A stretch of DNA of 64,000 nt from Variovorax sp. J2L1-78 (GCF_030317205.1 NZ_JASZYB010000001.1:1116001-1180000); one strand, 5' to 3'; positions 26,313-36,430 are shown, counted from the first letter of the stretch. Notes: generated by a model not told the origin, from the sequence alone. A program made the numbers and translations.

Positions 26313-26738
26313 ATGAAAATTCTCGTCGCCGTCGATGGCAGTGCCTACACGCAGAAGGCCCTCACCTACCTCACCACCAACCGCAGCCTGTTCGGCCAGG
26401 GCAGCGACCTGGTGCTGGTCAACGTGGCCACCGGCCTGCCGGCCAATGTCACGCGCCACGTCACCAAGGACATCGTCGACGGCTACTACGCCGACGAGGC
26501 CGCCAAGGTGCTCGACCCGGTCAAGAAGTACCTCGACGCGCAGGGCATCACCGGCTACGCGGTCCAGCTGCGCCACGGCTACGCGCCCGAGGAGATCGTC
26601 GCCGCGGCCAAGGACGTCGGTGCCGGCCTGATCGTGATGGGCACGCACGGCCACGGCATGTTCGGCCGCGCGCTGATGGGCTCGGTGGCCACCAAGGTGA
26701 TCGCCGAGAGCCCGGTGTCGGTGCTGCTGGTCAAGTAG
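26313..26738 (+). CDS. Universal stress protein (UspA family), second copy
   Basis: A 141-residue Usp domain: MKILVAVDGSAYTQKALTYL at the N-terminus and GTHGHGMFGRALMGSVATKV (G-x2-G-x9-GS) near the C-terminus, the ATP-binding type. It lies 124 bp behind the first Usp gene in the same direction. The sequence differs clearly from its neighbour, so it is not a recent duplicate. Its ribosome site is AAGGAAAGAAG before the ATG. Confidence 0.92.
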   Translation: MKILVAVDGSAYTQKALTYLTTNRSLFGQGSDLVLVNVATGLPANVTRHVTKDIVDGYYADEAAKVLDPVKKYLDAQGITGYAVQLRHGYAPEEIVAAAKDVGAGLIVMGTHGHGMFGRALMGSVATKVIAESPVSVLLVK

Positions 26739-26776
26739 GCACCCGCAGCCGCCTGACCGGCCGGGCTCCGACCTGG

Positions 26777-28672
26777 CTAGGCGCTGGCTTTCGCGCTCTG
26801 CAGGACGAAGGCCTCGGCCTCCGAGTAGGAGTGCAGGATCAGGTCGACCGAGTCCTTCACCTGCTCTTCTGATGCGCCGGCTTCGTCGAGCGGCAGCCTG
26901 ACGGTGGCGATGGCGGCATGGGGCAGTGCGGCGCGCATCTCGGCCGCAGTGGCACGCCAGGCGTCGACGGCGTCGTGCCGCGGGTACGCGAGAAACACCG
27001 TCCCGACCAGGCTCGCCTTGTCGGCCATGTCCGGGTCGGGCGGTTCGGCGAGCGATACGCTGCGGGCGTCGACGTCGTCCTGCCGGAGCGCACGCACCAG
27101 CAGTTCCGTCAGCAGTTCGTCGCGCTCGGAGCCGAAGCCCGCGCACAGCACGACCGATTGCGACGGCACGTCCAGCCGGCCCTGGTACGGCCCGAGGCGC
27201 GATTCGCGGATCTGCCGCAAGCGGCTGCCGAGGCTGGCATCGGCCAGCGACACGGTCGACCGGCGCCGGCCAAAGCGCTTGCCCGTTCGCCCCCCCGCCA
27301 GCGTTTCGGCGAGGCCGACCACCGTCTTGTCGATGCGCCCCCGCTGCCTTGCGTCGATGCGCCCGAGCTGGAAGTCGAGCCCCGCCAGCGCCAGCCCCGG
27401 CAGCAGCACCTGGTCGCAATACTTGGCGAAGGTGCTTCGCCGCAGGTAGAGCCGTGCGTCCTTGATGATGGCCGCCGTGTTGTCGGACAGTGCGCGCTGA
27501 TAGAAGCGCTGGCCCGCGTTCAGCCCCGGCGCATCGGTCAGCAGGATGGACAGCGGCTCGAGCGCACGCACATGCCGCCCGACCACCACGATGATCAGCG
27601 TGAGTGGCGTCGACAGCAGCAGGCCGACCGGCCCCCACATCGCGCCCCAGAACAGCGCCGACACGATGACCGCGAGCGGCGCCAGCCCGGTGCTGTGCCC
27701 GTAGACCTGCGGCTCCACGACATGCGCCACCACCAGCTCCAGCACGATGAAGAGCGTCAGGCTCGAGAGCACCAGCGACCAGCCCGGGTCCACCGCGGCG
27801 CTGAAGATGGCGATAAGCGCAGCCGCCCCCAGCACGCCGACATAGGGCACGAAACGCAGCAGCGCGCTGATCGAGCCCCACAGCGCCGCGTGCGGAATGC
27901 CGATCGCCCACAGCCCGACGCCGACGATCGCCCCGAAGGTCGCGTTGACGATGACCTGCGACATGAAGTAGCGCGACACGCCCTGCGCCGTGTCGCTCAG
28001 CGCCTGCACCGTCGGGCCGAGCTCGGCCACGCCGATCACGCGGATGAAGCGGTCGCTGAGCGACTCGTGCTCCAGCAGGATGAACACCAGCAGGATGAAG
28101 ACGATGCCGGCCTCGCCGATCGGCCCCCACAGCGACGCCAGCAGCTTCGACACCAGGTCGCCGGCCGACGGCGGGGTCTGGCGGATCTGCACCGGCAAGG
28201 GCTCGTTGCTCGCGACCGGCGCGGCGGGCGCCGCCGACCGTGTGGACGACCGAGCACGCGGGGCCGGTACTGGCGCTGGCGCGGGCGTGGCCTGCGGCGC
28301 CACGCCCTTGAGTTCCGCCTCGAAGCGCTCGAAAGGCCGCACCACCACCTCCCGCGCCGACTCGACCTTCGACATGATGGCGGCCCGGTACTGCGGCAGC
28401 CCCGCGCCCACGTCGACGAGCTGGATCGCCAGCACCGCGCTCATGCAGACCATGCACACCGCCACCATCACCACCGACACCAGCGTTGCGATCGTGCGGC
28501 CCATGCCGGTGCGCGTGAGCTTGCGCGCCAGCGGCGCGATGACCAGGCTCAGAACGCCGGCGATGGCGATCGGCCGAAGCACGTCCTGCCCGAAATGCAG
28601 CAGCAGCAGCAGGCAGGTGGCCGGCACCACCGTGCCGATGCCCAGACGTTCGCGCGGAGACAACTTGTCCAT
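26777..28672 (-). CDS. AI-2E family (YdiK/PerM-type) permease with soluble C-terminal domain
   Basis: A 631-residue protein. Residues of about 1-370 form the AI-2E/PerM membrane domain, including GIVFILLVFILLEHE, FVPYVGVLGAAALIAIFSA and MWGPVGLLLSTPLTLIIVVVGRHV. A Pro/Ala-rich insert interrupts it near residues 95-140. Most members stop near 350-380 residues; here about 200 further residues follow, including SQSVVLCAGFGSERDELLTELL and LVGTVFLAYPRHD, which look like a Rossmann or B12-binding-type fold. AI-2E members export autoinducer-like or other small molecules, or act as Na+/H+ antiporters; the substrate is unknown. The start at 28672 matches the family N-terminus. Confidence 0.82.
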   Translation of the reverse strand: MDKLSPRERLGIGTVVPATCLLLLLHFGQDVLRPIAIAGVLSLVIAPLARKLTRTGMGRTIATLVSVVMVAVCMVCMSAVLAIQLVDVGAGLPQYRAAIMSKVESAREVVVRPFERFEAELKGVAPQATPAPAPVPAPRARSSTRSAAPAAPVASNEPLPVQIRQTPPSAGDLVSKLLASLWGPIGEAGIVFILLVFILLEHESLSDRFIRVIGVAELGPTVQALSDTAQGVSRYFMSQVIVNATFGAIVGVGLWAIGIPHAALWGSISALLRFVPYVGVLGAAALIAIFSAAVDPGWSLVLSSLTLFIVLELVVAHVVEPQVYGHSTGLAPLAVIVSALFWGAMWGPVGLLLSTPLTLIIVVVGRHVRALEPLSILLTDAPGLNAGQRFYQRALSDNTAAIIKDARLYLRRSTFAKYCDQVLLPGLALAGLDFQLGRIDARQRGRIDKTVVGLAETLAGGRTGKRFGRRRSTVSLADASLGSRLRQIRESRLGPYQGRLDVPSQSVVLCAGFGSERDELLTELLVRALRQDDVDARSVSLAEPPDPDMADKASLVGTVFLAYPRHDAVDAWRATAAEMRAALPHAAIATVRLPLDEAGASEEQVKDSVDLILHSYSEAEAFVLQSAKASA

Positions 28673-28766
28673 GGGAGCCCTGGCGCTCGCCCTGAGCGGG
28701 CGCGAGCGCTGAATGTGGAAGACGGCCGAAGCGCCGCGCAGCAATGGTACGTGCTGCGGCACCCCG

Positions 28767-29651
28767 TCAAGCGCCCTGCGGAGCCCTTCGGTGGAACGGC
28801 GCCAGCCATCGCTCGGTCGCTATCCAGAGCCGCCGCTGCTCGAGTTCGTCACCGCCGGGTTGAACAGGCTCGAGGCGTTGAGCCTCTCGTGAAAAATAGC
28901 CGCCACTGACACCCGCGAATGCCTCGGACGTGGCCAGGCGAGCAATGATGGCCGCGCCTCGCTCCGGCGCACCTACGCGGAGCGCGCGCAGGACACGCTC
29001 GAGCGTCGCGGCGAAGGGAAGCTCCCGGCCCAGCCCAGTCACGTTGAATCCGGGGTCGACGCTGTTGGCGACGACGGCCGTGGACGCCAGTCTCCTGGCC
29101 AGTTCTGCACTGAACATGATGGCCATCAACTTCGTCTTGCCGTACATGACCGAAGAGCCCAGGCGGGAGAACGGACGCGTATCCGTCAGGTCGTGCGCGA
29201 TATCGAGCCCGTCCGCACGCCTGGACGCTTCGGACCCCACCGTCACGACCCGGGATGCCCCCGCCGCGACGAGCGAGCGCCGGAGGCAGGCGGTCAGCAA
29301 CCAAGGCGCGAGGTAGTTCGTGGAAACCATCTCCGAAAAGCCGTCTGGCGTGACCCGTTGCTCGAACGCGTGGATCCCGGCATTGTTGATGAGCACGTCG
29401 ATCTGCGGGTATTCCGCGGCCATGCGAGCGCCGGCTTGCGCAACGCTCCGAAGATTGGCGAAGTCGGCCAGGATGCAGTCGACAGCCGCACCCGGCGCTT
29501 CTTGCAGCAACGCCGCACGCGTAGCCTCCGCCTTGGCCCTGTTGCGCGCGACGAGTACGAGCCGGACACCGGGCCGTGCCAACGCCGACGCCGCAATCCG
29601 GCCCAATCCGTTCGTCGCCCCTGTCAGCACGATTGTCGAGAACGTATTCAC
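28767..29651 (-). CDS. Short-chain dehydrogenase/reductase (SDR)
   Basis: A 294-residue NAD(P)-dependent oxidoreductase: TGATNGLGR (the TGxxxGxG cofactor loop), NNAGIHAF, the catalytic serine in VVTVGSEASR and the Y-x3-K pair in VMYGKTKLMAI. It resembles retinol-dehydrogenase-like SDRs. The GTG at 29651 is proposed as start because it follows a GGGG ribosome site; an ATG at 29681 is also possible but lies inside the operator palindrome with no ribosome site. It is divergent from the MarR gene and almost certainly controlled by it. Confidence 0.85.
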   Translation of the reverse strand: MNTFSTIVLTGATNGLGRIAASALARPGVRLVLVARNRAKAEATRAALLQEAPGAAVDCILADFANLRSVAQAGARMAAEYPQIDVLINNAGIHAFEQRVTPDGFSEMVSTNYLAPWLLTACLRRSLVAAGASRVVTVGSEASRRADGLDIAHDLTDTRPFSRLGSSVMYGKTKLMAIMFSAELARRLASTAVVANSVDPGFNVTGLGRELPFAATLERVLRALRVGAPERGAAIIARLATSEAFAGVSGGYFSREAQRLEPVQPGGDELEQRRLWIATERWLAPFHRRAPQGA

Positions 29652-29665
29652 TCCAGCCCCAAGTA

Positions 29666-29709
29666 ATGTGCAAAAATCCATTTTAGCAAATTAATGGACA
29701 TTTGCACAT
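29666..29709. promoter_or_regulatory. Large MarR operator palindrome between SDR and marR
   Basis: Two 17-nt arms, ATGTGCAAAAATCCATT (29666-29682) and AATGGACATTTGCACAT (29693-29709), match at 15 of 17 positions around a 10-nt centre. It fills the space between the divergent SDR and MarR starts. MarR dimers typically bind such palindromes and block both promoters. Confidence 0.75.
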
Positions 29710-29712
29710 CAA

Positions 29713-30165
29713 ATGGAAGATGCAGGCATTCCTCGGGAACAGGCGCTTCTGGAACTGGGCACTCAGCTCAATGCACTGCTGTCGTCCGCGCGCGCATTCA
29801 CCGCCGAGGCGGCAGCCGACTTCACGCCGGCGGTCTCGGGCGCTTCTTTCCAGGTGCTCCAATGGCTCCACGCGGTTGGCGCGACGCGCTCCACGCGGGT
29901 CGCGGAAGCGCTTGCCATGGACCGAAGCGCCTTGAGCAGATTGCTCCAGCCCCTGACTCAAGCCCGTCTTGTGGAAGCGTACCCAGACCCCTCGGATGGC
30001 CGAGTGACGATCTACGCACTGACGAAGGATGCCCGCAAGAAGATGGACCGGGCCCTGGCGAACAAGGGGAACCGCTTCTCCGAGCGGCTGCACGGATGGT
30101 CGAGCACCGAAATTTCGCAACTGGCCGGGCTTCTAGCGCGGCTCAATGATGCAAGCGGCGGCTGA
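29713..30165 (+). CDS. MarR family transcriptional regulator
   Basis: A 150-residue winged-HTH protein: helix-turn-helix in VAEALAMDRSALSRLLQPLTQ and the wing in DPSDGRVTIYALT. It has the dimerising helices at both ends expected for MarR. It is divergent from the SDR gene, and the palindrome at 29666-29709 stops three bases before its ATG, so autoregulation is very likely. The inducing ligand is unknown. Confidence 0.9.
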   Translation: MEDAGIPREQALLELGTQLNALLSSARAFTAEAAADFTPAVSGASFQVLQWLHAVGATRSTRVAEALAMDRSALSRLLQPLTQARLVEAYPDPSDGRVTIYALTKDARKKMDRALANKGNRFSERLHGWSSTEISQLAGLLARLNDASGG

Positions 30166-30182
30166 CCGCTGGTTCCGCGGCG

Positions 30183-31751
<1,569 letters not shown>

Positions 31752-31769
31752 CGTGGTCTCGGCGGGGTG

Positions 31770-32543
31770 TCAGAAATGAGGCGGTCGTTTGGCCAGGAAG
31801 GCGGCGATGCCTTCCCGGTGTTCGGGAGAGTCGGCGTAGTCGTAGGCGGCGGGCAGCAGGCCCGCGACGCCCGCCATGGCCTGGGACGTGAGTGCGGCCA
31901 GCACGCGCTTGTTGGCGCGCGCGGCCTCGGGGGCGAGCGCGGCGATGCGGCGGGCATAGGCGATGGCTTCGTCGGCCACCGCATCGTCGGACACCACGCG
32001 CAGCAGGAAGCCCGTGTCGAGCAGCCGCTGCGCGTCGTGCACGCCGGCGGCCAGCAGCATGTCGCGCGCAAGCACGTCGCCCACGGCGCGGTGCACCACG
32101 GCGGCCTCACGCGGCGCCATCGGGAAGCCGAGCTTGGCGATCGGCGCGCCGAACCGGGCGGAGGCACCGGCCAGGCGGATGTCGCAGCAACTGGCGATCT
32201 CGAGGCCCGCGCCCATGCAGGCGCCCTCGATCTGCGCGACCACGGGCACGCTGCCATCGCGCATCGCCTGCAGCGCAGCGCCGACCTCGTCTTCATGGAA
32301 GCTGCGCAGTCGCACCGGATCGAAACGAAAGGACGGGTACTCGGAGATGTCGCCGCCCGCGCAGAAGGCACCGCCCTCCCCGCGCACGACGATGCAGCGT
32401 AATCCGGCCTCGACCTCGAAATCCAAGAAAGCGGTGCGCAGCGCGCGCCACATCGCGCGCGACATGGCGTTCAAGCGCCCCGCATGCGCCAGTGTGACGA
32501 CGGCGATGGCGCCGTCGCGTTCGATCCTGATCTCACCGGCCAT
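31770..32543 (-). CDS. Enoyl-CoA hydratase/isomerase family protein
   Basis: A 257-residue crotonase-fold protein: the oxyanion-hole segment RGEGGAFCAGGDISEY, the second oxyanion loop IEGACMGAGLEIASCCDIRL and the PMAPREAAVVHR stretch. The crotonase residue after GxxxGGG that serves as catalytic Glu in true hydratases is not evident, so activity may be isomerase or decarboxylase-like. It sits between matB and the Bug receptor with short gaps (18 and 9 bp). Its role in a malonate operon is not obvious; a branched or substituted malonate intermediate is one possibility. Confidence 0.82.
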   Translation of the reverse strand: MAGEIRIERDGAIAVVTLAHAGRLNAMSRAMWRALRTAFLDFEVEAGLRCIVVRGEGGAFCAGGDISEYPSFRFDPVRLRSFHEDEVGAALQAMRDGSVPVVAQIEGACMGAGLEIASCCDIRLAGASARFGAPIAKLGFPMAPREAAVVHRAVGDVLARDMLLAAGVHDAQRLLDTGFLLRVVSDDAVADEAIAYARRIAALAPEAARANKRVLAALTSQAMAGVAGLLPAAYDYADSPEHREGIAAFLAKRPPHF

Positions 32544-32552
32544 GCGTCTGCA

Positions 32553-33539
32553 TCACTCCAGCTTGGCGCCCGAGGCCTTCACGACCGTCGCCCAGCGCTT
32601 GACTTCGGCATCGACGAAATTCGCATAGGCGGTCGTCGTGACGTTGGGAATCTCCGACCCGTTGGCCGCCCAGATGGTCTTGAGCTCGTCGGAGGCCAGG
32701 GCCTTCTTCATCTCCTCGATGATCTTCGCCTGCACGTCGGCCGGCGTGCCCTTGGGCGCCCACAGGCCGTACCAGGTGGTCACGGTGTAGTCGGGCAAGC
32801 CGACCTCGGCCGCGCAGGGCACGTCGGGGAAGGCCGGGTTGCGCTTGGCGCCGGCCATCATCAACGCCTTGATGCGGCCGCCCTTGATGTGCTGCGACGA
32901 CGAGCCCAGCCCGTCGAAGCACACATCGACGTTGCCGGAGATCAGGTCCTGCAGCATCGGGCCGGCGCCGCGGTACGGGATGTGCGTGATGAAGGTGCCC
33001 GTCTGCTGCTTGAACAGCTCGCCCGCCAGGTGGTGCGAGGTGCCTGCGCCTGCCGAGCCGTAGTTCATCTTCGCCGGGTTGCGCTTGGCGTAGGCGATGA
33101 ATTCCTGGATGGTCGGCTGCGTCACCCGCTTCGGGTTGACCACCACCACCTGCGGCGCATTGGCCAGCAGCATCAGCGGCACGAAGTCCTTCTGGATGTC
33201 GTAGTCGAGCTTGGGGTACACCGCCGGGGCAATGGCGTGGTGCACCGCCCCCATGAACAGGCCGTAGCCGTCGGGCTGCATCTTCGACGCGATGCTCGCA
33301 CCCAGCGTGCCGCCGGCGCCGCCCCGGTTGTCGATCACCAGCGTCTGGCCGGTCGTCTTCGAGAACTGGGCCGACAGCGGCCGCGCGAAGGCGTCGGTGC
33401 CGCCGCCGGCCGGGAACGGCACGATCATGGTGACGGGCTTGGACGGCCAGCCGGACTGCGCGCGCGCGCCGCCGCCGAGGACGGCAGCCGCGGCAGCGGC
33501 CAGGCGCAGCATGTCGCGCCGCTGGAAGCTCTGAATCAT
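32553..33539 (-). CDS. Bug/TctC-type periplasmic solute receptor
   Basis: A 328-residue exported protein with a twin-Arg-like N-terminus (QRRDMLRLAAAAAAVLGG), then the TctC/Bug landmarks WPSKPVTMIVPFPAGGGTD, RGGAGGTLGA and SAGAGTSHHLAGE. Bug proteins bind carboxylates or other small solutes for tripartite tricarboxylate transporters. No TctA/TctB membrane partners are encoded here. In this operon it probably binds malonate or a related dicarboxylate and stands in for the MatC carrier. Confidence 0.9.
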   Translation of the reverse strand: MIQSFQRRDMLRLAAAAAAVLGGGARAQSGWPSKPVTMIVPFPAGGGTDAFARPLSAQFSKTTGQTLVIDNRGGAGGTLGASIASKMQPDGYGLFMGAVHHAIAPAVYPKLDYDIQKDFVPLMLLANAPQVVVVNPKRVTQPTIQEFIAYAKRNPAKMNYGSAGAGTSHHLAGELFKQQTGTFITHIPYRGAGPMLQDLISGNVDVCFDGLGSSSQHIKGGRIKALMMAGAKRNPAFPDVPCAAEVGLPDYTVTTWYGLWAPKGTPADVQAKIIEEMKKALASDELKTIWAANGSEIPNVTTTAYANFVDAEVKRWATVVKASGAKLE

Positions 33540-33621
33540 GGAATGTCTCCTGTCTTGTTGGAATCGCTGCGCACCGGGGCCTTCGGCGCGGGGTCGGCCC
33601 TTGGGGAAAAGAGCAGTCGGG

Positions 33622-35094
33622 TCAGCCCTTGAGGAACAGGCCGTCGACGTCGCCCGACACCGCCACCTTGCCCTGTGCGAGCAGTGCGCGGTGCTTGTCC
33701 AGGCGCTTGAGATCGTAGAGGTAGTTGACCATGAGTCCGTAGGACTGCTTCAACCCTTTCGGCGAGGGGTCGCCGGCCCAGTTCAGCCGTTCGACGCGGG
33801 CCCCGTTGCCCAGGTGGAAGCGCGCCACCGGATCGACCGGCTTGCCCTCGATGGTGGCACGGCCCAGGTACTCGGCGGCGCACTGCATCAGCGTCTGCCG
33901 CACCGGCGATTTGGGCTCGAGCGCGAGCGCCTCGTCGGCCGCGGCCAGCAGGCGGTCCGGCGTGGGCGGCAGCGAGCCGAGCGCGCGGCCCAGTTCGGCC
34001 GCGCGCTTGTCGTCCAGGCGCAGCAGCATCTCGGCCGCATGCTTGCCGAGCCACTGCCGGAAGCCCGGGATCGGCGACAGCGTGGCGAAGACCTTGAGCT
34101 TCGGGAACTCGGCCTGCAGCGTCTCGACCACGCGCTTGATCAGCGAATCGCCGAAGCTCACGCCGCGCAGCCCCGTCTGCGTGTTGCTGATCGAGTAGAA
34201 GATGGCGGTGGTCGCCTTGTCGGCAGAGGCCAGTGCCGCGGCCTCGTCGAGCAGCGGCACGATGCCGTCGCTGATGTGGTCGACCAGCGCGACCTCCACG
34301 AAGATCAGCGGCACGTCGGGCAGGCGCGGGTGGAAGAAGCCGTAGCAGCGCCGATCGCTGTCGAGCCGGTTCTTCACGTCGGCCCAGCTCTTGATGTCGT
34401 GCACCGCCTCGTACTGGATCAGCTTCTCGATCAGCGAGGCCGGCGAATCCCAGCTGATGCGGCGCAGGTCGAGGAAGGCCACGTCGAACCAGGTCGAGAA
34501 CAGGTGTTCCAGCTCGGCGTCGAGCGGCACGAAGCGGCGCTCGCCCTTGACCTGCGGCAACAGTTCCGCCCGCAGGTCGAGCAGGAAGCGCATGCCCTCG
34601 GGGTCGATGGTGAAGCGCTGCAGCAGCCGCGCCCGCGGCGACACGAGCGCGCGGCGCAGGTGCACCTCGGCCTGCCCTTCGTCGGCGGTGCCGACGGCGG
34701 CCTCGTGCCGCGCCCGCGCACTGCTGAGCTTCTTGCCGTCGGGTGCGAAACGCTCGCTGATGAGCAACCACACGTCGCGCCGCTCGGCCGCGTCGAGCTC
34801 GGCGTACCAGCGCATGACTTCGCAGGCACGGCGGCCGGCCTCGACCTCGCTGACGCGGGCGTCGACCACCGCCTGCAGGTCGGTCAGCGCACGACGCAAG
34901 GCACGCGGCGCCATCGCCTCGCCGTGGCGGCGCAGGGTGGCGTCGAGCCGTTCGCTCAGGGAACGCGGCGGCAACTCGGGCTTGGCTTTCTCTTTCTTCT
35001 TGGCTGCCGTATCGACGGCCGCCTCGGCGGTTTTGGCGGCGGCCGGGGCGCGCAGGCGCGACACGCTGCGCGAGATCCAGGTGGAAGCGTTCAT
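33622..35094 (-). CDS. Malonyl-CoA decarboxylase
   Basis: A 490-residue protein matching malonyl-CoA decarboxylase: the helical N-terminal domain, WDSPASLIEKLIQYEAVH, FHPRLPDVPLIFVEVAL, the segment SISNTQTGLRGVSFG, and near the C-terminus MQCAAEYLG, RFHLGNGARVERLNW and SYGLMVNYLYD with the catalytic His and Ser positions of the GNAT-like domain. It converts malonyl-CoA to acetyl-CoA and CO2. It overlaps the GntR gene by 4 bp (ATGA at 35091-35094). The first 45 residues are Ala/Lys-rich and poorly conserved. Confidence 0.93.
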   Translation of the reverse strand: MNASTWISRSVSRLRAPAAAKTAEAAVDTAAKKKEKAKPELPPRSLSERLDATLRRHGEAMAPRALRRALTDLQAVVDARVSEVEAGRRACEVMRWYAELDAAERRDVWLLISERFAPDGKKLSSARARHEAAVGTADEGQAEVHLRRALVSPRARLLQRFTIDPEGMRFLLDLRAELLPQVKGERRFVPLDAELEHLFSTWFDVAFLDLRRISWDSPASLIEKLIQYEAVHDIKSWADVKNRLDSDRRCYGFFHPRLPDVPLIFVEVALVDHISDGIVPLLDEAAALASADKATTAIFYSISNTQTGLRGVSFGDSLIKRVVETLQAEFPKLKVFATLSPIPGFRQWLGKHAAEMLLRLDDKRAAELGRALGSLPPTPDRLLAAADEALALEPKSPVRQTLMQCAAEYLGRATIEGKPVDPVARFHLGNGARVERLNWAGDPSPKGLKQSYGLMVNYLYDLKRLDKHRALLAQGKVAVSGDVDGLFLKG

Positions 35095-35759
35095 GAAACG
35101 AGCCTCGATTTCTGTTGAAGCGCCACGGCGCGCAAGGCTTCGCGCTGGCGATGGAGGTGGGTGCGCATGGCGGCTTCGGCGCCGTCGCTGTCGTGCGCTT
35201 TCAGCGCGGCGAACACGGCCAGGTGCTCGGCCAGGCTTTGCTCCAGCCGTCCGGGCGCCTTCAATTGCTGCAGGCGCGCGAGCTTCAGGATCTTGCGCAG
35301 GTCGCCAATCGTCTGCGCAAGCCAGCGGTTGTCGGCCAGCGTGATGATCGCCTCGTGGATGGTGAAGTTGGTCGCGTAGTAGGCGTTGATGCGCTGCGCC
35401 TTGGCATGCGCCTCGAGCTGCGCATGCAGCGTGGCGAGCGCCTCGATGTCGGCGTCGCTCGCGTTGCGGGCGGCTTCCCAGGCGCAACGCCCTTCGAGCA
35501 GCGCGATGACGGGAAAGATCTCGTCCAGATCGCGCTGCGTGACCTCGGCCACGAAACACCCCCGGCGCGGCTCGTGGCGCAGCAGCCCTTCGGCCGTGAG
35601 CACCTTGAGCGCCTCACGCAGCGGCGTGCGGGAGATCTCGAGCCGCTCGCACAGCGCCGTCTCGTCGAGGAAACTGCCGGGCGTGAGCGACCCCGCGAAG
35701 ATCTCTTCCCGCAAGGTGGCGGCCACCTGGTCGTGCAGCGAATTCGGGACGAGGCGCAT
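35091..35759 (-). CDS. GntR (FCD/FadR-type) transcriptional regulator of the malonate operon
   Basis: A 222-residue GntR protein: winged HTH in the first 75 residues (LCERLEISRTPLREALKVLTAEGLL) and an FCD effector domain (ALLEGRCAWEAA, TNFTIHEAII, EHLAVFAALKAHD) with the metal-ligand histidines seen in the family. It is the first gene of the operon and overlaps the decarboxylase gene, which resembles the MatR-MatA layout of rhizobial malonate operons. A palindrome at 35807-35828, 48 bp upstream, is the probable operator. Confidence 0.9.
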   Translation of the reverse strand: MRLVPNSLHDQVAATLREEIFAGSLTPGSFLDETALCERLEISRTPLREALKVLTAEGLLRHEPRRGCFVAEVTQRDLDEIFPVIALLEGRCAWEAARNASDADIEALATLHAQLEAHAKAQRINAYYATNFTIHEAIITLADNRWLAQTIGDLRKILKLARLQQLKAPGRLEQSLAEHLAVFAALKAHDSDGAEAAMRTHLHRQREALRAVALQQKSRLVS

Positions 35760-35806
35760 GGTGGTTCCGGTCGGACCCTGGAGGGCGGGAAGGCAGGCCG
35801 TCGGCC

Positions 35807-35828
35807 CCGTAATTTCAGGTAATTACGG
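35807..35828. promoter_or_regulatory. Palindromic operator upstream of the malonate operon
   Basis: CCGTAATT (35807-35814), a 6-nt centre and AATTACGG (35821-35828): a perfect 8-bp inverted repeat, A/T-rich against its surroundings, 48 bp before the gntR start. Proposed binding site of the GntR regulator. Confidence 0.65.
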
Positions 35829-35929
35829 ATAATTATGAACAAGAGGCTGCGGCCCAACAAGGGTCGAAGGCGTCCGGACAAACCCTCTGTCGCCGAGGTG
35901 AATTCCGTCGCGTGTGCCGAGCAGCGCGC

Positions 35930-35956
35930 AAAAGAAGGCCCGCGCGAGGCGGGCCC
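35930..35956 (-). terminator. Intrinsic terminator on the minus strand upstream of the malonate operon
   Basis: Read on the minus strand: GGCCCGC, a 5-nt loop, GCGGGCC, then TTCTTTT. A perfect 7-bp stem with a T-rich tail. No gene on this strand ends here; it must close an upstream leader or a small RNA. Confidence 0.75.
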
Positions 35957-36125
35957 GAAGGGTTGGTCCTTGATACCCCACCCGGAGAAACCGACCTCAG
36001 ATTAATCGCCGCCTCGGTGCGAGGCAAGTCCGGTGAAAGTTCGCTTCCGGGGCGCCGTGGCTGGCGCTGCGGTCACAGCCCTGGCCGACCGCCGACGTGG
36101 CATTCCCTGCTCGGCGCACCAAAAT
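35957..36125 (-). other. GC-rich non-coding stretch ahead of a minus-strand terminator, possible small RNA or leader
   Basis: About 170 bp without a credible gene on either strand, ending at the terminator at 35930-35956. Several short complementary segments (for instance GCCTCGGTGCGAGGC at 36011-36025) suggest structure in a minus-strand transcript. I could not match it to a riboswitch or small RNA family. It could be an sRNA, or a leader or attenuator of the malonate operon, which begins 170 bp further on. Confidence 0.4.
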
Positions 36126-36151
36126 ACCGATCTGTCACAACAACTTAGAAA

Positions 36152-36166
36152 GAATGTTGTACATTC
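36152..36166. promoter_or_regulatory. Inverted repeat upstream of the small gene at 36234
   Basis: GAATGT-tgt-ACATTC is a perfect 6-bp inverted repeat 67 bp before the start codon. Probably a regulator site or part of the promoter; no family assignment. Confidence 0.35.
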
Positions 36167-36233
36167 CGCTTTAAGAGGGAACACTTAAGTTCGCGCGGCA
36201 AACAGACGGCGCGAATTTCCACGGAGGATAGGA

Positions 36234-36428
36234 ATGTTCACTGGTTCGACGGTGGCGTCTCAAGATGCGGCGCGTTGGTATGAGTTGACGGACCAATACG
36301 CGGCTGCCGTGGTGGCCGTGCAGCGGGGCGACGCGGCAGCGCGGGCGCGCATGCTGGCCATGTATGCAGAGCTCAAGAACTTTGCGCAGAGCCAGGGGCA
36401 ACCCTTTCCGAAAGGGCTCCTGGCCTGA
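36234..36428 (+). CDS. Small helical protein of unknown function (paralogue of 36493-36672)
   Basis: A 64-residue, soluble, helix-rich protein. The start has a strong ribosome site (GGAGGATAGGA). Its core, WYELTDQYAAAVVAVQRGD, aligns with WQDLTQAYLAGMEALRRGE in the convergent gene at 36493-36672, and the Ala/Leu-rich helix that follows also matches. No cysteines, signal peptide or membrane segment. I do not recognise the family. The good ribosome site, the upstream palindrome and the paralogue make it a likely real gene. Confidence 0.7.
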   Translation: MFTGSTVASQDAARWYELTDQYAAAVVAVQRGDAAARARMLAMYAELKNFAQSQGQPFPKGLLA

Positions 36429-36430
36429 CA

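Noticed and set aside
36001..36060. Possible FMN riboswitch end (AAGTCCGGTGAAAG resembles AGTCCGGATGAAAG)
   Set aside because: The other conserved FMN-element segments are absent, and neither strand leads to a riboflavin gene.
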